Source: a virus
Length of the DNA stretch: 64,000 nucleotides
IMG/VR virus record: IMGVR_UViG_3300029258_005166
Coordinates: 1 to 64,000 of that record
Strand: one strand, 5' to 3'
Made by a program: the position numbers and the translations under genes. Below the pieces are notes generated by a model. It did no database searches, was not told the origin of the DNA, and saw only the letters and a program-made list of their open reading frames with translations. Shown in pieces: positions 30,508 through 39,646 of the stretch; position 1 is the stretch's first letter, and each line of letters starts with the position of its first letter.

Positions 30508-32958
30508 CTAAAAGTTTTCAGCGGTTTCGGTGAAACTTCCAGTCCGGTGAATACTAAACTCAATGAATATAAATTCAACCGCTCTTGTAGGTTGCACCCC
30601 AATTCTTGCTCTAAATTCGTTTCTGTCAATCACGTCAGGAGTGTTAAGCTCCTCATCCGCTTGAATGATATAGTCAGTCAGGCCACGCCCGACCTTTACT
30701 TCATCTAGGACACGGGAAGCAAGTTGCACAAAGAGCGTTCGGAAGATTTCATCGTGAGGATCGAAGAGCAGGGCTCTTGAATCAGCACGGATTCTCTTTT
30801 CAATCACGAACATCATTCGACGCACGTTGACCCGATCCAATGCGGTTGGTCTACGTTGTAAAGTTTTTTGACCCCAAACCAGGAAGTCCTGGAAGTCAAC
30901 AAACTGAACAATTGGATTGACAGCATTTCGATTTCCATACATAGTATCTCTCTCCTCCAAAGTCGGTCGAGAGAATACATCCGTGATGTTGGGAACGATA
31001 CCACGATTCACACCTGCTGGAGCGAACCATGGTTCTGCAAATTGATCGTTCCTTGCGTAAACAGCCATGACAGAGCCGGATGGCGGAACCCAAACATCAA
31101 CATTGTTGTGGGTATCCCGGAGTTTCAGCCAAGGCCAGTAAAGTGCGGCAAAATCGCTATCGAAGCGTGTGCTATTCAATGGGTGTACGCCATTTTGCCA
31201 CTGAACAATTTCTTCGACAGTCAGACCAAACGGCGGATCGATGATCGCCATGCAATCTTGTCGATAGTTTTCACAGAGGTCAATCAAAGCCAAAGCCACT
31301 GCTGTAGATGTATGTCCTGGAACAGCGATAATATCGATTTCGATCTGTTCCGGTTCGGACAAAGCATACATGCCGGTGTAACCAAGGGCACTTCCGATAA
31401 TCAAGGCGTCCTGATCGTCTGGATCTGCTGGAATGCCATCAGTTCCCCCACTCAGGCTGTAAGTGCCATCGAGTGGTGGTGCTGGATTGTCCGTGTTGTC
31501 CTCTGCACGAATATAATCAGAAACAAGGGACAGATATGTTTCAACGTAAAATCTACTCGCTTCATCTTTGGTCAATTGGCCCCAAGATTCCACTTGCACA
31601 CTGTCATTGTAAACTTCCATTACGAATGAGCCTTCGCGAATGTCGTTTGTGATAACAACTTGGGTGTTATTTCCATCGACTCCCGCTGTATCAGCGGTCA
31701 GTGTGAAGGTTATGGCCCCGGTTGTGTTTTCGTCACCGATAACCAAACCGAGTGTCTGAATATTTGAAGCACCCGATACACCCTCAGGTGTGTAGCCTTC
31801 GGCTGTTTCGTAATCACCCAAAGCGGAAGCAACGTCAGTTGGATCGCTGTGGGGGGCATCAAATCCAAAGATGGTGAATGTGCTGCTTTCCGACTTCACA
31901 AGCAGTCGGGCAAAACGTCCATTGTGCAGAGTTCTAAGCGAGAGGTTGTTTCCAACGGCGACCGCTTCCCAACCACCGGGCACATCGCCCGCAGCGATTT
32001 GAGAATTGATTTCTGTTACAATGTCAGCCGTAGTGTTTCCAGAGATGCCCTCTAGGTCAGCAAAGTCGATTACCTGGACGACGTTGTCAATATTGACATT
32101 GTCTGTTCCATCGATAACAACCTGAAGGTCTAGATCGGTCAATCCGGTAAAGTCCCACATTCCTGCTGTTTGATATCCATCGTCAGGATATCGGTCTTTG
32201 CTGCCGGTATATTGAGCCTGAGTCATGCCTTGACCAAGACCAACAACGTTATCAAGAATGCTACTTCCAGCCGGGGCAACCAAAGCTCCACCGACGAGCG
32301 AATCTTGAACCGACATAAATTCTAGGGACGCATCAGGACCATACGAAAAAGTCGTTCGCACCCCTAAACGATTGTCGCCAGTGTAGAAAAATTCAATACC
32401 ATCGATGTCAGTCTCAAGCTGGAGGTTTAGATCCTCTGCCAATTGAGCAGCAGAATAACCACTGGCTACAACGACTGGGTCATCGTGATCTGCATCTGCG
32501 AGAACAACAAGGACTTTGGAGGCCAGGACACCATTTAGTCTCCACCTGAAAAATCTTGCTGTCGCAAAGCTGTAATTACCGGCAGTATCAGTCGTGATTA
32601 TGATTTGGCCACCGGCTGATGGAACATCAACTTCGGCGGTTTGGGCACGTTCATGACTTACTGCGTCTTCGTCACCTACGCGAACAACAAACAATTCGTT
32701 GGCGACCAACAAATACTGTTCGGCGGCATAAATGAGGTACGGGTCACCCGTTTCAGGATGCGGATACCCAAAGACGGTGTTAAGCATTCGCTTAGAACTA
32801 ATCATCGTAGGAACATTGATAGGGCCTTTAGATGCAAAGCCCACCAATCCTGCTCGATGAAAGGACTGTTCCGGTGGAATGAAACTTAAGTCTTTCTCAG
32901 TTATACGAACAGATGGTGATATTGTGTTGCTCGGCGGAAATCCTCTTAGAATCGCCAT
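30508..32958 (-). CDS. gp18: Contractile tail sheath protein, gp18-like
   Basis: 816 residues, longer than T4 gp18 (659). The N-terminus (VRITEKDLSF, GLVGFASKGPINVP) and C-terminus (ALDRVNVRRMMFVIEKRIR, FRARIGVQPTRAVEFIFIE) match phage sheath proteins that form the contractile outer tube. The middle has long beta-rich, acidic insertions (about 130-500) that could sit on the outside. GAGAT precedes the ATG. It heads the tail operon with the small 73-aa gene. Confidence 0.93.
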   Translation of the reverse strand: MAILRGFPPSNTISPSVRITEKDLSFIPPEQSFHRAGLVGFASKGPINVPTMISSKRMLNTVFGYPHPETGDPYLIYAAEQYLLVANELFVVRVGDEDAVSHERAQTAEVDVPSAGGQIIITTDTAGNYSFATARFFRWRLNGVLASKVLVVLADADHDDPVVVASGYSAAQLAEDLNLQLETDIDGIEFFYTGDNRLGVRTTFSYGPDASLEFMSVQDSLVGGALVAPAGSSILDNVVGLGQGMTQAQYTGSKDRYPDDGYQTAGMWDFTGLTDLDLQVVIDGTDNVNIDNVVQVIDFADLEGISGNTTADIVTEINSQIAAGDVPGGWEAVAVGNNLSLRTLHNGRFARLLVKSESSTFTIFGFDAPHSDPTDVASALGDYETAEGYTPEGVSGASNIQTLGLVIGDENTTGAITFTLTADTAGVDGNNTQVVITNDIREGSFVMEVYNDSVQVESWGQLTKDEASRFYVETYLSLVSDYIRAEDNTDNPAPPLDGTYSLSGGTDGIPADPDDQDALIIGSALGYTGMYALSEPEQIEIDIIAVPGHTSTAVALALIDLCENYRQDCMAIIDPPFGLTVEEIVQWQNGVHPLNSTRFDSDFAALYWPWLKLRDTHNNVDVWVPPSGSVMAVYARNDQFAEPWFAPAGVNRGIVPNITDVFSRPTLEERDTMYGNRNAVNPIVQFVDFQDFLVWGQKTLQRRPTALDRVNVRRMMFVIEKRIRADSRALLFDPHDEIFRTLFVQLASRVLDEVKVGRGLTDYIIQADEELNTPDVIDRNEFRARIGVQPTRAVEFIFIEFSIHRTGSFTETAENF

Positions 32959-32962
32959 TTTT

Positions 32963-33184
32963 TTAATCTCCCTTGTTCTTCTTGTTTGGAATGTACCTTG
33001 TCGAAATTAGACCCTTTTGCTCTAAACGATCAATGTACTCTGTAACCTTTTCATCTTCTAGTAAACAGACATTGTTCTTAGCCCCGACTCCGGGAAGGTT
33101 CAAAGTCGTGAAGGCTCTAGGAGCTTTTCGCGACCTTACTATTAACTGGACTGGACTACGACTCTTATTTCGGACTTCAATCAT
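32963..33184 (-). CDS. Small protein next to tail sheath, 73 aa
   Basis: A basic beta-rich protein (RNKSRSPVQLIVRSRKAP...), no known domain. It lies between the gp15-like gene (4-base overlap) and the sheath, so a tail role is likely. Function unknown. Confidence 0.6.
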   Translation of the reverse strand: MIEVRNKSRSPVQLIVRSRKAPRAFTTLNLPGVGAKNNVCLLEDEKVTEYIDRLEQKGLISTRYIPNKKNKGD

Positions 33185-34194
33185 TGTTCTAATTCCTCAA
33201 CAGCTTGTTCCAGTCTCCCCAATGTTTCTGTTATCTCCTCAGGTTCTACTTCGTTGAAAAAATCAACCCGAGTTTTTAACACTGCTTTCTTTCTTACTAT
33301 TGGCTGTGGTATATATGTTTGAGCCGTCATATTAAACTGATATTTGATAATTCTCAGTTTTTGGTCTCCCGGTTCGAAATTTATGTTATTAGCAATGGAG
33401 TCTAAAGTTACAATAACTTCCCATTGAACACCTCTTACGTTTATGTATGCGACAGGACTGAATTTTGGGATGATTTGTTCCTCTATCTGGTCCATCACGG
33501 ACTGATATAGCGTCCAAACAAGCAAGCTATAACTGACATTCATCGGCAGTCCTCTTGCTACCCCAAAGACTGTATCTCTTTCGTACTTCTCACTCACTGT
33601 AAACCCTGGTTTTCGGTCGGGTCGCATGTCGTTCATGTAATCCACGGCCTGATGATAGATGTATCGGGTTTGATCGAACTGATGTTCAGTGGAGTGAATC
33701 GCCATGATGGGCAATCGAATCCGATCTACCACCAAGCTATTGTCCTTTCGCATATTATCGGCCAGGATGTATTGAACAGCACGCTCCTGAGAAGCCCACA
33801 AAATCGGCACGGGATGCAACTTGCCAGTTTGGTCGTCGCTGACAACAACGTTTTTAAAGAGATCGACCATGGCTTCGTTCGTTCCACGAATCGCTTTGGG
33901 ATAACGATAAACAACATCTCGGTTTGGCTTTTGGGGATCTTCGTAAATTTGTCCCGTCTGCATAGGATCGCAAAGCCCACTTCGCCCTAGACCATACTTT
34001 TTATTTGCAGCCTCACTTAACCAGCCCATATCGGGTCGGCTAGCGACTTGTTGGAGGGATGGAGTCCCCTCAGGAAAATCACACTGTTTTGGCGGGTCGT
34101 CTCTGTTGCGTTCTTCTTGAATCGGGCTAATGTCATTGCACTCATTCAGACCCTTGATTTGATGGGTCCCAGGATTTACTGGTTTCCGACTCAT
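33181..34194 (-). CDS. gp15: Tail-sheath terminator/stabiliser, gp15-like
   Basis: 337 residues. Residues ~110-320 fit the T4 gp15 pattern: PVPILWASQE, RIRLPIMAI, SLLVWTLYQSVMDQIEEQIIPKF and a C-terminal MTAQTYIPQPIV strand. Gp15 caps the upper end of the sheath and tube. The first ~100 residues are polar and specific to this protein. First or second gene of the operon ending at 28730. Confidence 0.75.
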   Translation of the reverse strand: MSRKPVNPGTHQIKGLNECNDISPIQEERNRDDPPKQCDFPEGTPSLQQVASRPDMGWLSEAANKKYGLGRSGLCDPMQTGQIYEDPQKPNRDVVYRYPKAIRGTNEAMVDLFKNVVVSDDQTGKLHPVPILWASQERAVQYILADNMRKDNSLVVDRIRLPIMAIHSTEHQFDQTRYIYHQAVDYMNDMRPDRKPGFTVSEKYERDTVFGVARGLPMNVSYSLLVWTLYQSVMDQIEEQIIPKFSPVAYINVRGVQWEVIVTLDSIANNINFEPGDQKLRIIKYQFNMTAQTYIPQPIVRKKAVLKTRVDFFNEVEPEEITETLGRLEQAVEELEQ

Positions 34195-34252
34195 AATATT
34201 TCCTCAACCTAAAGTAGATATTCAAAATTTGTCGTTTCTCACTGAAATAAAT

Positions 34253-34405
34253 ATGGATATGAAACCCTACAAAATAAAGAAGAAGGCAGACTCCATATCT
34301 GTCAAGTACATTCCATTTTCTCCGAAGTTACCTAAGCCCAAGCTACCTAGAAAGCTGTTCACGAAGGTTCATGAGGCCAAAAACGCTGAATGGACGTTTA
34401 ATTGA
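34253..34405 (+). CDS. Tiny basic protein, 50 aa
   Basis: A Lys/Pro-rich peptide (MDMKPYKIKKKADS...) with coding-like composition and no domain. It sits between two minus-strand genes, overlapping the 177-aa gene by 8 bases. No Shine-Dalgarno. Possible but weakly supported. Confidence 0.35.
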   Translation: MDMKPYKIKKKADSISVKYIPFSPKLPKPKLPRKLFTKVHEAKNAEWTFN

Positions 34406-34931
34406 TCTCAAAGTCTGGTTTTTTCTGGGTTACATTACCCTCGCCAGTTACAACGCTTTCTTGGAACCGCTGACAGTAAAGCTCTAATCGAATTTCGCCC
34501 CAAAGCTTATATTCGCCAGTATTTCTTTGGATAATGACCCAATCCTCACGCTTGTGTGGAGTGTGGATGCGTGACCCAATTTTTGGCGGGTGGCCTACCG
34601 CATCCAGAACAGCCCGATAGTTCAATTCCATTTTCAATTCAGTCGGAGCATCAATCCCGAAATGATCTTGCTGATTTTCGGAAGGAACTGGTTCGTAGAG
34701 AGCCCAAAGCTGCACTGGCACTGGAGACCAAAGTTTTCCTGGATCTTCTCTGTAAAGTCGGTCAATCGTGCTTGCCTGTATAAAGACTTCGTAGTAAAAA
34801 ACAGGGGAACCACCCATTTCGATGATCTCTTGATCCCAGAGATTGAACAAACAGTGTTCGGGATTCTCAGGATCGAACTGTTGAATACTTCCAACAGCTT
34901 TATAAGGTTGTCCATTACTATTCAGTAGCAT
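34398..34931 (-). CDS. Putative neck/head-completion protein
   Basis: A 177-residue protein with IGSRIHTPHKREDW and LYCQRFQESVVTG, a plan I associate with T4-type neck or head-completion proteins (gp14-like), though the match is loose. It faces away from the gp13-like gene but lies in the same structural block. No strong ribosome site. Confidence 0.5.
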   Translation of the reverse strand: MLLNSNGQPYKAVGSIQQFDPENPEHCLFNLWDQEIIEMGGSPVFYYEVFIQASTIDRLYREDPGKLWSPVPVQLWALYEPVPSENQQDHFGIDAPTELKMELNYRAVLDAVGHPPKIGSRIHTPHKREDWVIIQRNTGEYKLWGEIRLELYCQRFQESVVTGEGNVTQKKPDFEIN

Positions 34932-34948
34932 GTAGGTATATAGTTTTG

Positions 34949-35581
34949 ATGATAAAAAACAAAGATGGCACTTCTTATACTCTTAGCAAACCAAACAAAC
35001 TTGCAGCGACACAGTTGAGGTGGGATTTGGAAAGAATGATCTTTCACAATTGGCATTGGGAGGAAATCTTTCAAGAAAAGCTTGAGGATATTGCCGAAAT
35101 CATAGAGAGCGAGAGAGAAAAGGAAGATTTCCAAGCAGAGACCATCGCTATCATCGATGAAATGCCGGAACCAAAACCGGAACCCATCATCGCCATCGAC
35201 AAAAAAGAATCAGAACCCGAACCAAAAATTCAAGAAGAGTTACCTGAATTGAAGAACGTTATCCTTTTCCATTGTCTGCCCGCCCGCGTGAAGCAAACGT
35301 ATGATGATCTTTATGGGGAAAACATAGAGAAGGTGGAGTATGGTAAAAAATTTATCTTTCCAGGCATCATTCTCGCAAACGTGGACCTAATGATGCGTTT
35401 TTGGACCAGTGATCCACATTCGCAAATTGGCAAACAATCCATCGTTTTTCCATACAGGTATAAAGATGGCCCCAAACTCAAAGAATTTCGCTGGTGGCGG
35501 ATCACGCAGAAGATCCCCAAAGAAGTGGGATTTATTTTCGAAGGAATACCGTCTAGCTTTCAACCAGATTTCTCAGACTAA
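34949..35581 (+). CDS. Hypothetical protein, about 210 aa
   Basis: Two parts: a helical Glu/Lys-rich N-terminal half with Pro-Glu-Pro repeats (about 73-100), and a C-terminal half with several Trp and aromatic residues that looks globular. ATG 34949 follows a TTG alternative at 34946; no clear ribosome site. Its stop overlaps the convergent 102-aa gene by 4 bases. Function unknown. Confidence 0.55.
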   Translation: MIKNKDGTSYTLSKPNKLAATQLRWDLERMIFHNWHWEEIFQEKLEDIAEIIESEREKEDFQAETIAIIDEMPEPKPEPIIAIDKKESEPEPKIQEELPELKNVILFHCLPARVKQTYDDLYGENIEKVEYGKKFIFPGIILANVDLMMRFWTSDPHSQIGKQSIVFPYRYKDGPKLKEFRWWRITQKIPKEVGFIFEGIPSSFQPDFSD

Positions 35582-35886
35582 TCAAAGATTTTTGGTGATG
35601 GCTTGGGATTTAAAACTTCCGTGGTGATTTCGGCTTTTATACCTAGCTTGCTAAGTTCTTTCTGATAGTTTGCTACCGCCCTAAAGAAACCGGCCTCGTA
35701 CAAATCAGCCACCAAACGACCAAACCTTTCCATATCTTCCTTAGTTTGCAGAGCGGCAGATATCCGTTCTATGATCGGCTCGTTCTCTTTGTATTTGATC
35801 GGGAGGAGATTGGCGACATACTGCTTCAGCACAAGTCCATGTGGATTTGACAAGTATTGCATCCAACCGGACAAGTCTTCACTCAT
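35578..35886 (-). CDS. Hypothetical protein, 102 aa
   Basis: An alpha-helical protein (MSEDLSGWMQ...). I use the ATG at 35886, with GAGGAAG upstream and an ATGA overlap with the preceding gene. The longer frame starts in that gene. Function unknown; lies in the structural block. Confidence 0.55.
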   Translation of the reverse strand: MSEDLSGWMQYLSNPHGLVLKQYVANLLPIKYKENEPIIERISAALQTKEDMERFGRLVADLYEAGFFRAVANYQKELSKLGIKAEITTEVLNPKPSPKIFD

Positions 35887-36071
35887 TTCTTCTTCCTCTT
35901 TTTCTTGGTCCAATGTTTAATGGGCCCTTCTTTCGGACTTACAGCCGTTTTGCCGGGAGCCCCCCACCAATTCCAGTCTTCCTTAGGCTTTTGGGAGGGA
36001 TCGTAGACGACTCCAGTGCCAACCATTTCGCCCACCATCTCTAACCAAGTTTTAAATTCTAGTTTTTCCAT
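35883..36071 (-). CDS. Small protein with capsid-leader-like start
   Basis: 62 residues beginning MEKLEFKTWLEMVGE, one of the leader-type starts (Phe-Lys-x-Trp-Leu-Glu). The rest is Trp/Gly/Pro-rich and ends in nine Lys/Arg residues, suggesting nucleic-acid contact. Candidate packaged protein by analogy with T4 internal proteins. Coupled by ATGA to the 102-aa gene. Confidence 0.55.
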   Translation of the reverse strand: MEKLEFKTWLEMVGEMVGTGVVYDPSQKPKEDWNWWGAPGKTAVSPKEGPIKHWTKKKRKKK

Positions 36072-36087
36072 ACTTTATTTAGCAAAA

Positions 36088-36122
36088 AAGCCCGCTTTTC
36101 GCCTACGGCGAAAAGCGGGCTT
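36088..36122 (-). terminator. Rho-independent terminator
   Basis: A 15-base-pair stem (36089-36103 with 36107-36121, extendable by one pair) with a TAC loop and a run of six T on the minus strand. It lies before the minus operon and after no minus gene, so it probably blocks antisense transcripts from the gp13-like region. Confidence 0.8.
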
Positions 36123-36139
36123 CATTCATAGATACCTAC

Positions 36140-37045
36140 ATGAGTACCACCAGTTGCTACAACAACACCTTGGCAATCAGTAGGCCATCACAGGACGCAA
36201 TGTCAAGTCTTTCTTGCTCAACCACTTCCTGTGAGTCAGATGTCGGCCATGCTGATCCATTGAATAAGTCAGAATTGGGACCTCGTCCTAATCGAGAAAA
36301 GGTACGAGCCCAAATTCGCGAGTATATCCTACACATGCTGGGAGCCCCGGCCCTCAAGCTAGAGTTGGACGAACAAAACATCAATTTTTGTATCGATCAG
36401 GCACTTAAAATATTTGAGGATTATGCTCCTCGCGAATATTTTCAATACTATACGTTCCGTACAGTACCAGGACAGAGTGTCTATGAAATGCCACCTGACG
36501 TAGGACTAGTTCGGAATGTGTTTTACAAGGAACAGGGCACCTTTGCTTTTCAAGCATCGGACTTAGATGGAGCGATCCCAATCGAGTATTTCTATCCCGG
36601 TGGAAGTTACGCCAGCATTCAGGGGGGTTTGATAGACCCCATACAGCCCATTTGGGGCAGGATGGGAGAATGGGTCCTTTATAAACAATACGAACAAATG
36701 TATAGTCGAGTATCCTCTAATTTAGGCGGATGGGAATGGCTTGGTGGATTCAAGCACATCAAGATTTATCCAATTCCGTATACAACGCACCAAGTTATTG
36801 TTCACTACTTGCAAAAATTAAAAGACTGGAACGAAGTCACCCAGGCTATGCAGGAAGGGGCTTTGACCTATGCCAAGGAAATTCTTGCAAGGATACGCGG
36901 TAAATACGCTAACCCGCCCGGTCCCGGTGGCGGCATCCAACTAGATTGGCAGGCTCTACAACAAGAAGCGAAAGACGAAAGAGAGAGATGGTTTTCTGAT
37001 CTTATTGAGAAGTTTGGAGACCTTCCTTACATATCTCTCGATTAG
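36140..37045 (+). CDS. gp13: Neck protein, gp13-like
   Basis: 301 residues. After a polar N-terminus (1-50), it follows the gp13 plan: REYILHMLGAPALKLELDEQNINFCIDQAL, YEMPPDVG, and a C-terminal AKEILARIRGKY ... GGIQLDWQALQQEAKDE region ending near PYISLD. Gp13 forms part of the neck joining head and tail. Start ATG at 36140; no clear ribosome site. Confidence 0.75.
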   Translation: MSTTSCYNNTLAISRPSQDAMSSLSCSTTSCESDVGHADPLNKSELGPRPNREKVRAQIREYILHMLGAPALKLELDEQNINFCIDQALKIFEDYAPREYFQYYTFRTVPGQSVYEMPPDVGLVRNVFYKEQGTFAFQASDLDGAIPIEYFYPGGSYASIQGGLIDPIQPIWGRMGEWVLYKQYEQMYSRVSSNLGGWEWLGGFKHIKIYPIPYTTHQVIVHYLQKLKDWNEVTQAMQEGALTYAKEILARIRGKYANPPGPGGGIQLDWQALQQEAKDERERWFSDLIEKFGDLPYISLD

Positions 37046-37163
37046 ACGACTTTCCTCAAATTATTTTGGACTAAAAAAATAACCTCCTTACTAATCTTCA
37101 GCCAATTACGCAGAAGGAAAACAACAGCAAACACGCTAAATATAGCAAGAGGAAATTCAAGAA

Positions 37164-37685
37164 ATGGCTGAAGACCAAGGGCATCCTGCTGGAATGAACT
37201 TCAAAGAATTTATCAATATAGACGAAAACACAAGCATTACTGAACTTTTCAGTGAAGCCACAACTGCTACGCGGTATAGTGTGGAAGTCAACTATCGCAG
37301 CAAAGTCAAAGAAGTTTTAGAAGCTTATGCGAAGATCGTTCTTGGATACGTGAGTGCCGCTCTCAAGCAAAACGATTATCATGTCAAGCAAGTTTTCGAT
37401 GAATCTCCCATGAGGATCATTGTTTCCACTAGAAATTTTGACGACGGAGAGTGGACTGGGATCGTTCTCTTCAATCCTCACAAAGAATGTTTCATAGTAG
37501 CAAAGGGATTCTACAACAAAAACAGAAAGACCGTGTCCATCCAAGGCAGCAAGAAATGTGATGGCGACTCCGCTGCGGAGATCACGAAAGAAATCCGCAA
37601 TGTCATGCACAATCTCAAGGGCAAGAAGGATCGCTATCGCGAAAAACTTCGACCGGTTCCGCTCAAAAGAGGCCCGAAAAGATGA
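37164..37685 (+). CDS. Protein with capsid-leader-like start, 173 aa
   Basis: Encodes 173 residues; from residue 11 it reads MNFKEFINIDENTS, the leader pattern. The body is alpha/beta (EVNYRSKVKEVLEAY, RIIVSTRNFDDGEW, TGIVLFNPHKE) with a basic C-terminus. I recognise no family. AGAGGA lies 9 bases before the ATG at 37164; the ATG at 37194 is the alternative that puts the leader at the true N-terminus. Coupled to the next leader-bearing gene by ATGA. Confidence 0.6.
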   Translation: MAEDQGHPAGMNFKEFINIDENTSITELFSEATTATRYSVEVNYRSKVKEVLEAYAKIVLGYVSAALKQNDYHVKQVFDESPMRIIVSTRNFDDGEWTGIVLFNPHKECFIVAKGFYNKNRKTVSIQGSKKCDGDSAAEITKEIRNVMHNLKGKKDRYREKLRPVPLKRGPKR

Positions 37686-37906
37686 ATTTTAGGAAATGGT
37701 TAGCCAATGAAGAGAGTGGCTTTCATACGGGCGGCATGATGGCTACAACTAAGCAGGGTTACGATCAAAATCTCCAGGAACCCGAAGGATTGGCATATCG
37801 CAAACCTGTCATTCCAAAGAGGCAAACTTGGCTAGCCAAGAAAATAGCTGCTTTGTTTGGAAAGAAGGAGGAAGCGGGAGCCCCCAATCGGGCTGCACCA
37901 TCTTAA
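37682..37906 (+). CDS. Small protein with capsid-leader-like start, 74 aa
   Basis: Begins MNFRKWLANEES, a leader-type start, followed by a Gly/Gln/Lys-rich chain ending in Ala/Pro. No domain. It begins inside the previous stop (ATGA). Its last 98 bases overlap the convergent AtpZ-like gene. Confidence 0.55.
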   Translation: MNFRKWLANEESGFHTGGMMATTKQGYDQNLQEPEGLAYRKPVIPKRQTWLAKKIAALFGKKEEAGAPNRAAPS

Positions 37907-38093
37907 TGAGGGAATACATCCCTGCTGAAAAACCTAATACCACACTTATCAAAATGAATAGCGGGGTTGTGCCTAGCCAGCGGTCTAGAAAAATTCCTCC
38001 TATACCCGGCAACGAGAACATACCGCAGATAGAGGTGATTCTAGAAACCCAGGACATGGCCTCGGCCAAATTTGAGGCGTCGGTTTTCTTCAA
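37809..38093 (-). CDS. atpZ: AtpZ/AtpI-family membrane protein
   Basis: A 94-residue membrane protein with two helices (about 17-35 and 45-68) and the family hallmark GGIFLDRWLGTTPLFILIS. Cellular members (AtpZ, with AtpI) sit in ATP-synthase operons and are thought to make a Mg2+/Ca2+ transporter. The start is a TTG at 38093 (TTGA overlap with the radical SAM stop, GGAG at 8 bases). Finding it in a phage operon is unusual. Confidence 0.8.
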   Translation of the reverse strand: MKKTDASNLAEAMSWVSRITSICGMFSLPGIGGIFLDRWLGTTPLFILISVVLGFSAGMYSLIKMVQPDWGLPLPPSFQTKQLFSWLAKFASLE

Positions 38094-39058
38094 AGTACGG
38101 CTCCTTCGTATTTCCAATCGTGTCGGATTCGCCACCCAGTTTTAGATGGATAGAAGATGATCTGTCGGATTTCGTTCATATTGGGACTATCGGTTATGCA
38201 GTCGTTTAGATTGATATTTTGACCATCCCAATCATAAACCCTGGCTCCGTGCGGAAGCGGCCAAAGGAAAGTCGCTATATCCTCTATGTATTTGAACAAT
38301 TCTCCCGGATTCTCTTTTGTTCCCACCAGATTGACTTGATTTTTTTCCACCCATTCGGTCGCTGCTTTGCATTTCGATTGATCTTTATCTGGAGAGGTTA
38401 CATCTCGAATTGTCAGATGCTTGACATCGTATTGCTTACATGAGGCCTTAAGAGCAACTACTTCATCGATGCAGTCAATACCTCCTTTTACCGAGGTGAC
38501 GTTAATACGGACATCAAAATCAAGATCTCGCAGGAATTGGACCGTATCCCAAATCACGAACAACGGCTCTTTAGAACCATGCCGCATAATTTGGGCATTA
38601 CGAAAACTATCGTAATGTGTGATAGAAAGACAAATCAAATTAAGACCTAATTTTCTCCACTCACGAAGATCGTCCTCCATTTTTTGAAGTCTAATCCCAT
38701 TTGTTTGAAGTTCCACAAAGGAGAATGGGATATCATCCATGATAGGATTCGCCCATAAAAACCGTCCACAGCGTCGGGTAAATCTTCCAATCTGCCACAA
38801 CTGATAAGGCCAGAGTATCCCGTTCAATCGGTCCAGATATTGGAATACCGTATCCGGGTAAAGTGTCGGTTCCCCTTTGCCCGTAAAGAGAATGGTCTGG
38901 GCATTACCCTCTTTCGCCAACAATACGAACTTCTTAAACCTACTCCAGTTCGGGGTGGCGGGCATCTTCTCGATTCCCGTCATCTTGGAAATGCAATAAG
39001 GACAGGAAGCATTGCATTTCGCCCCACCGGTCATAACGGAACAGGAGAAGATTTCCAT
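38090..39058 (-). CDS. Radical SAM protein of unknown substrate
   Basis: A 322-residue radical SAM enzyme. The CNASCPYC signature (Cys-x3-Cys-x2-Cys) is at about residues 15-22, binding a 4Fe-4S cluster; GKGEPTLYP is the SAM-binding GGEP-type motif. The C-terminal half lacks a SPASM domain. It is coupled by TGATG to a Cys-rich protein and by TTGA to the AtpZ-like gene. Substrate unknown; the Cys-rich neighbour is a candidate partner or target. Confidence 0.85.
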   Translation of the reverse strand: MEIFSCSVMTGGAKCNASCPYCISKMTGIEKMPATPNWSRFKKFVLLAKEGNAQTILFTGKGEPTLYPDTVFQYLDRLNGILWPYQLWQIGRFTRRCGRFLWANPIMDDIPFSFVELQTNGIRLQKMEDDLREWRKLGLNLICLSITHYDSFRNAQIMRHGSKEPLFVIWDTVQFLRDLDFDVRINVTSVKGGIDCIDEVVALKASCKQYDVKHLTIRDVTSPDKDQSKCKAATEWVEKNQVNLVGTKENPGELFKYIEDIATFLWPLPHGARVYDWDGQNINLNDCITDSPNMNEIRQIIFYPSKTGWRIRHDWKYEGAVL

Positions 39059-39429
39059 CAGAATGGCGGCTCCTTACTTTCGTGAATATGCCCACAATCT
39101 TGGCATTTCCATCGAAATACAGCATTCGGATCTCGCACAAGAAAGGTATTCAAATAGTTGCCAAGATATTTGATAAGGACAATCAATTGTTCGGTTTCAA
39201 GAGTAGAATCCGACTGTAATTCACAAGGTCTATCGCAATATTCGCCCAGACATTCGATTTTTTGCTTCCTGGGAAAAAGATCACCATTAGCGATTTCATC
39301 TTCACATTCGTCACTCCCAGGACATTGAGAGCGGCACCAGTTACAGACAAAGAATCCCTTGAGGTCAACCTTCGGAGGCCCATTCCATGAGTTTTCTTGA
39401 GATGAGGGGCAATGCTTTTCGGAGACCAT
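39058..39429 (-). CDS. Cys-rich protein before radical SAM enzyme
   Basis: 123 residues with about ten Cys, including CNWC, a C-x-x-x-x-Cys pair, CDRPC and a C-terminal CQDCGH. This suggests two zinc or Fe-S sites. Start ATG 39429 follows GAGG at 6 bases; earlier Met codons at 39441 and 39435 are alternatives. The C-terminal end overlaps the radical SAM start (TGATG). Confidence 0.6.
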   Translation of the reverse strand: MVSEKHCPSSQENSWNGPPKVDLKGFFVCNWCRSQCPGSDECEDEIANGDLFPRKQKIECLGEYCDRPCELQSDSTLETEQLIVLIKYLGNYLNTFLVRDPNAVFRWKCQDCGHIHESKEPPF

Positions 39430-39646
39430 CTTCATCCTCAAAAGGTCTTAGTGATAGAATTTGTTTGAGTCTTTTGGGGCCGATACCTTTAATTTTAGCT
39501 AGCTCGTCTTCTTTTGCTTCGTTCAATCTTGCTATCGGTTTTGGTATGCTTGGTGGCTCTGGTTTGTTTGGTTGTTCGGGCTCTGGTTCGACTAATTCGC
39601 CTACGTCTAGATTTCTTTTTTTCCAATCTTTCCAACTTGGCAGCAT
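39365..39646 (-). CDS. Helix-hairpin-helix protein (ComEA-like)
   Basis: 93 residues with a Pro/Glu-rich N-terminal linker and a C-terminal HhH domain: KIKGIGPKRLKQILSLRPF, a nonspecific DNA-binding motif. It starts within the preceding gene, but with a perfect AGGAG four bases before its ATG, so it is a true nested start. The last 65 bases overlap the Cys-rich gene. Confidence 0.75.
   Translation of the reverse strand: MLPSWKDWKKRNLDVGELVEPEPEQPNKPEPPSIPKPIARLNEAKEDELAKIKGIGPKRLKQILSLRPFEDEDGLRKALPLISRKLMEWASEG

Noticed and set aside
30868-31629. A 253-aa open frame on the plus strand inside the sheath gene
   Set aside because: Antisense shadow of the tail sheath, whose frame is clearly coding.
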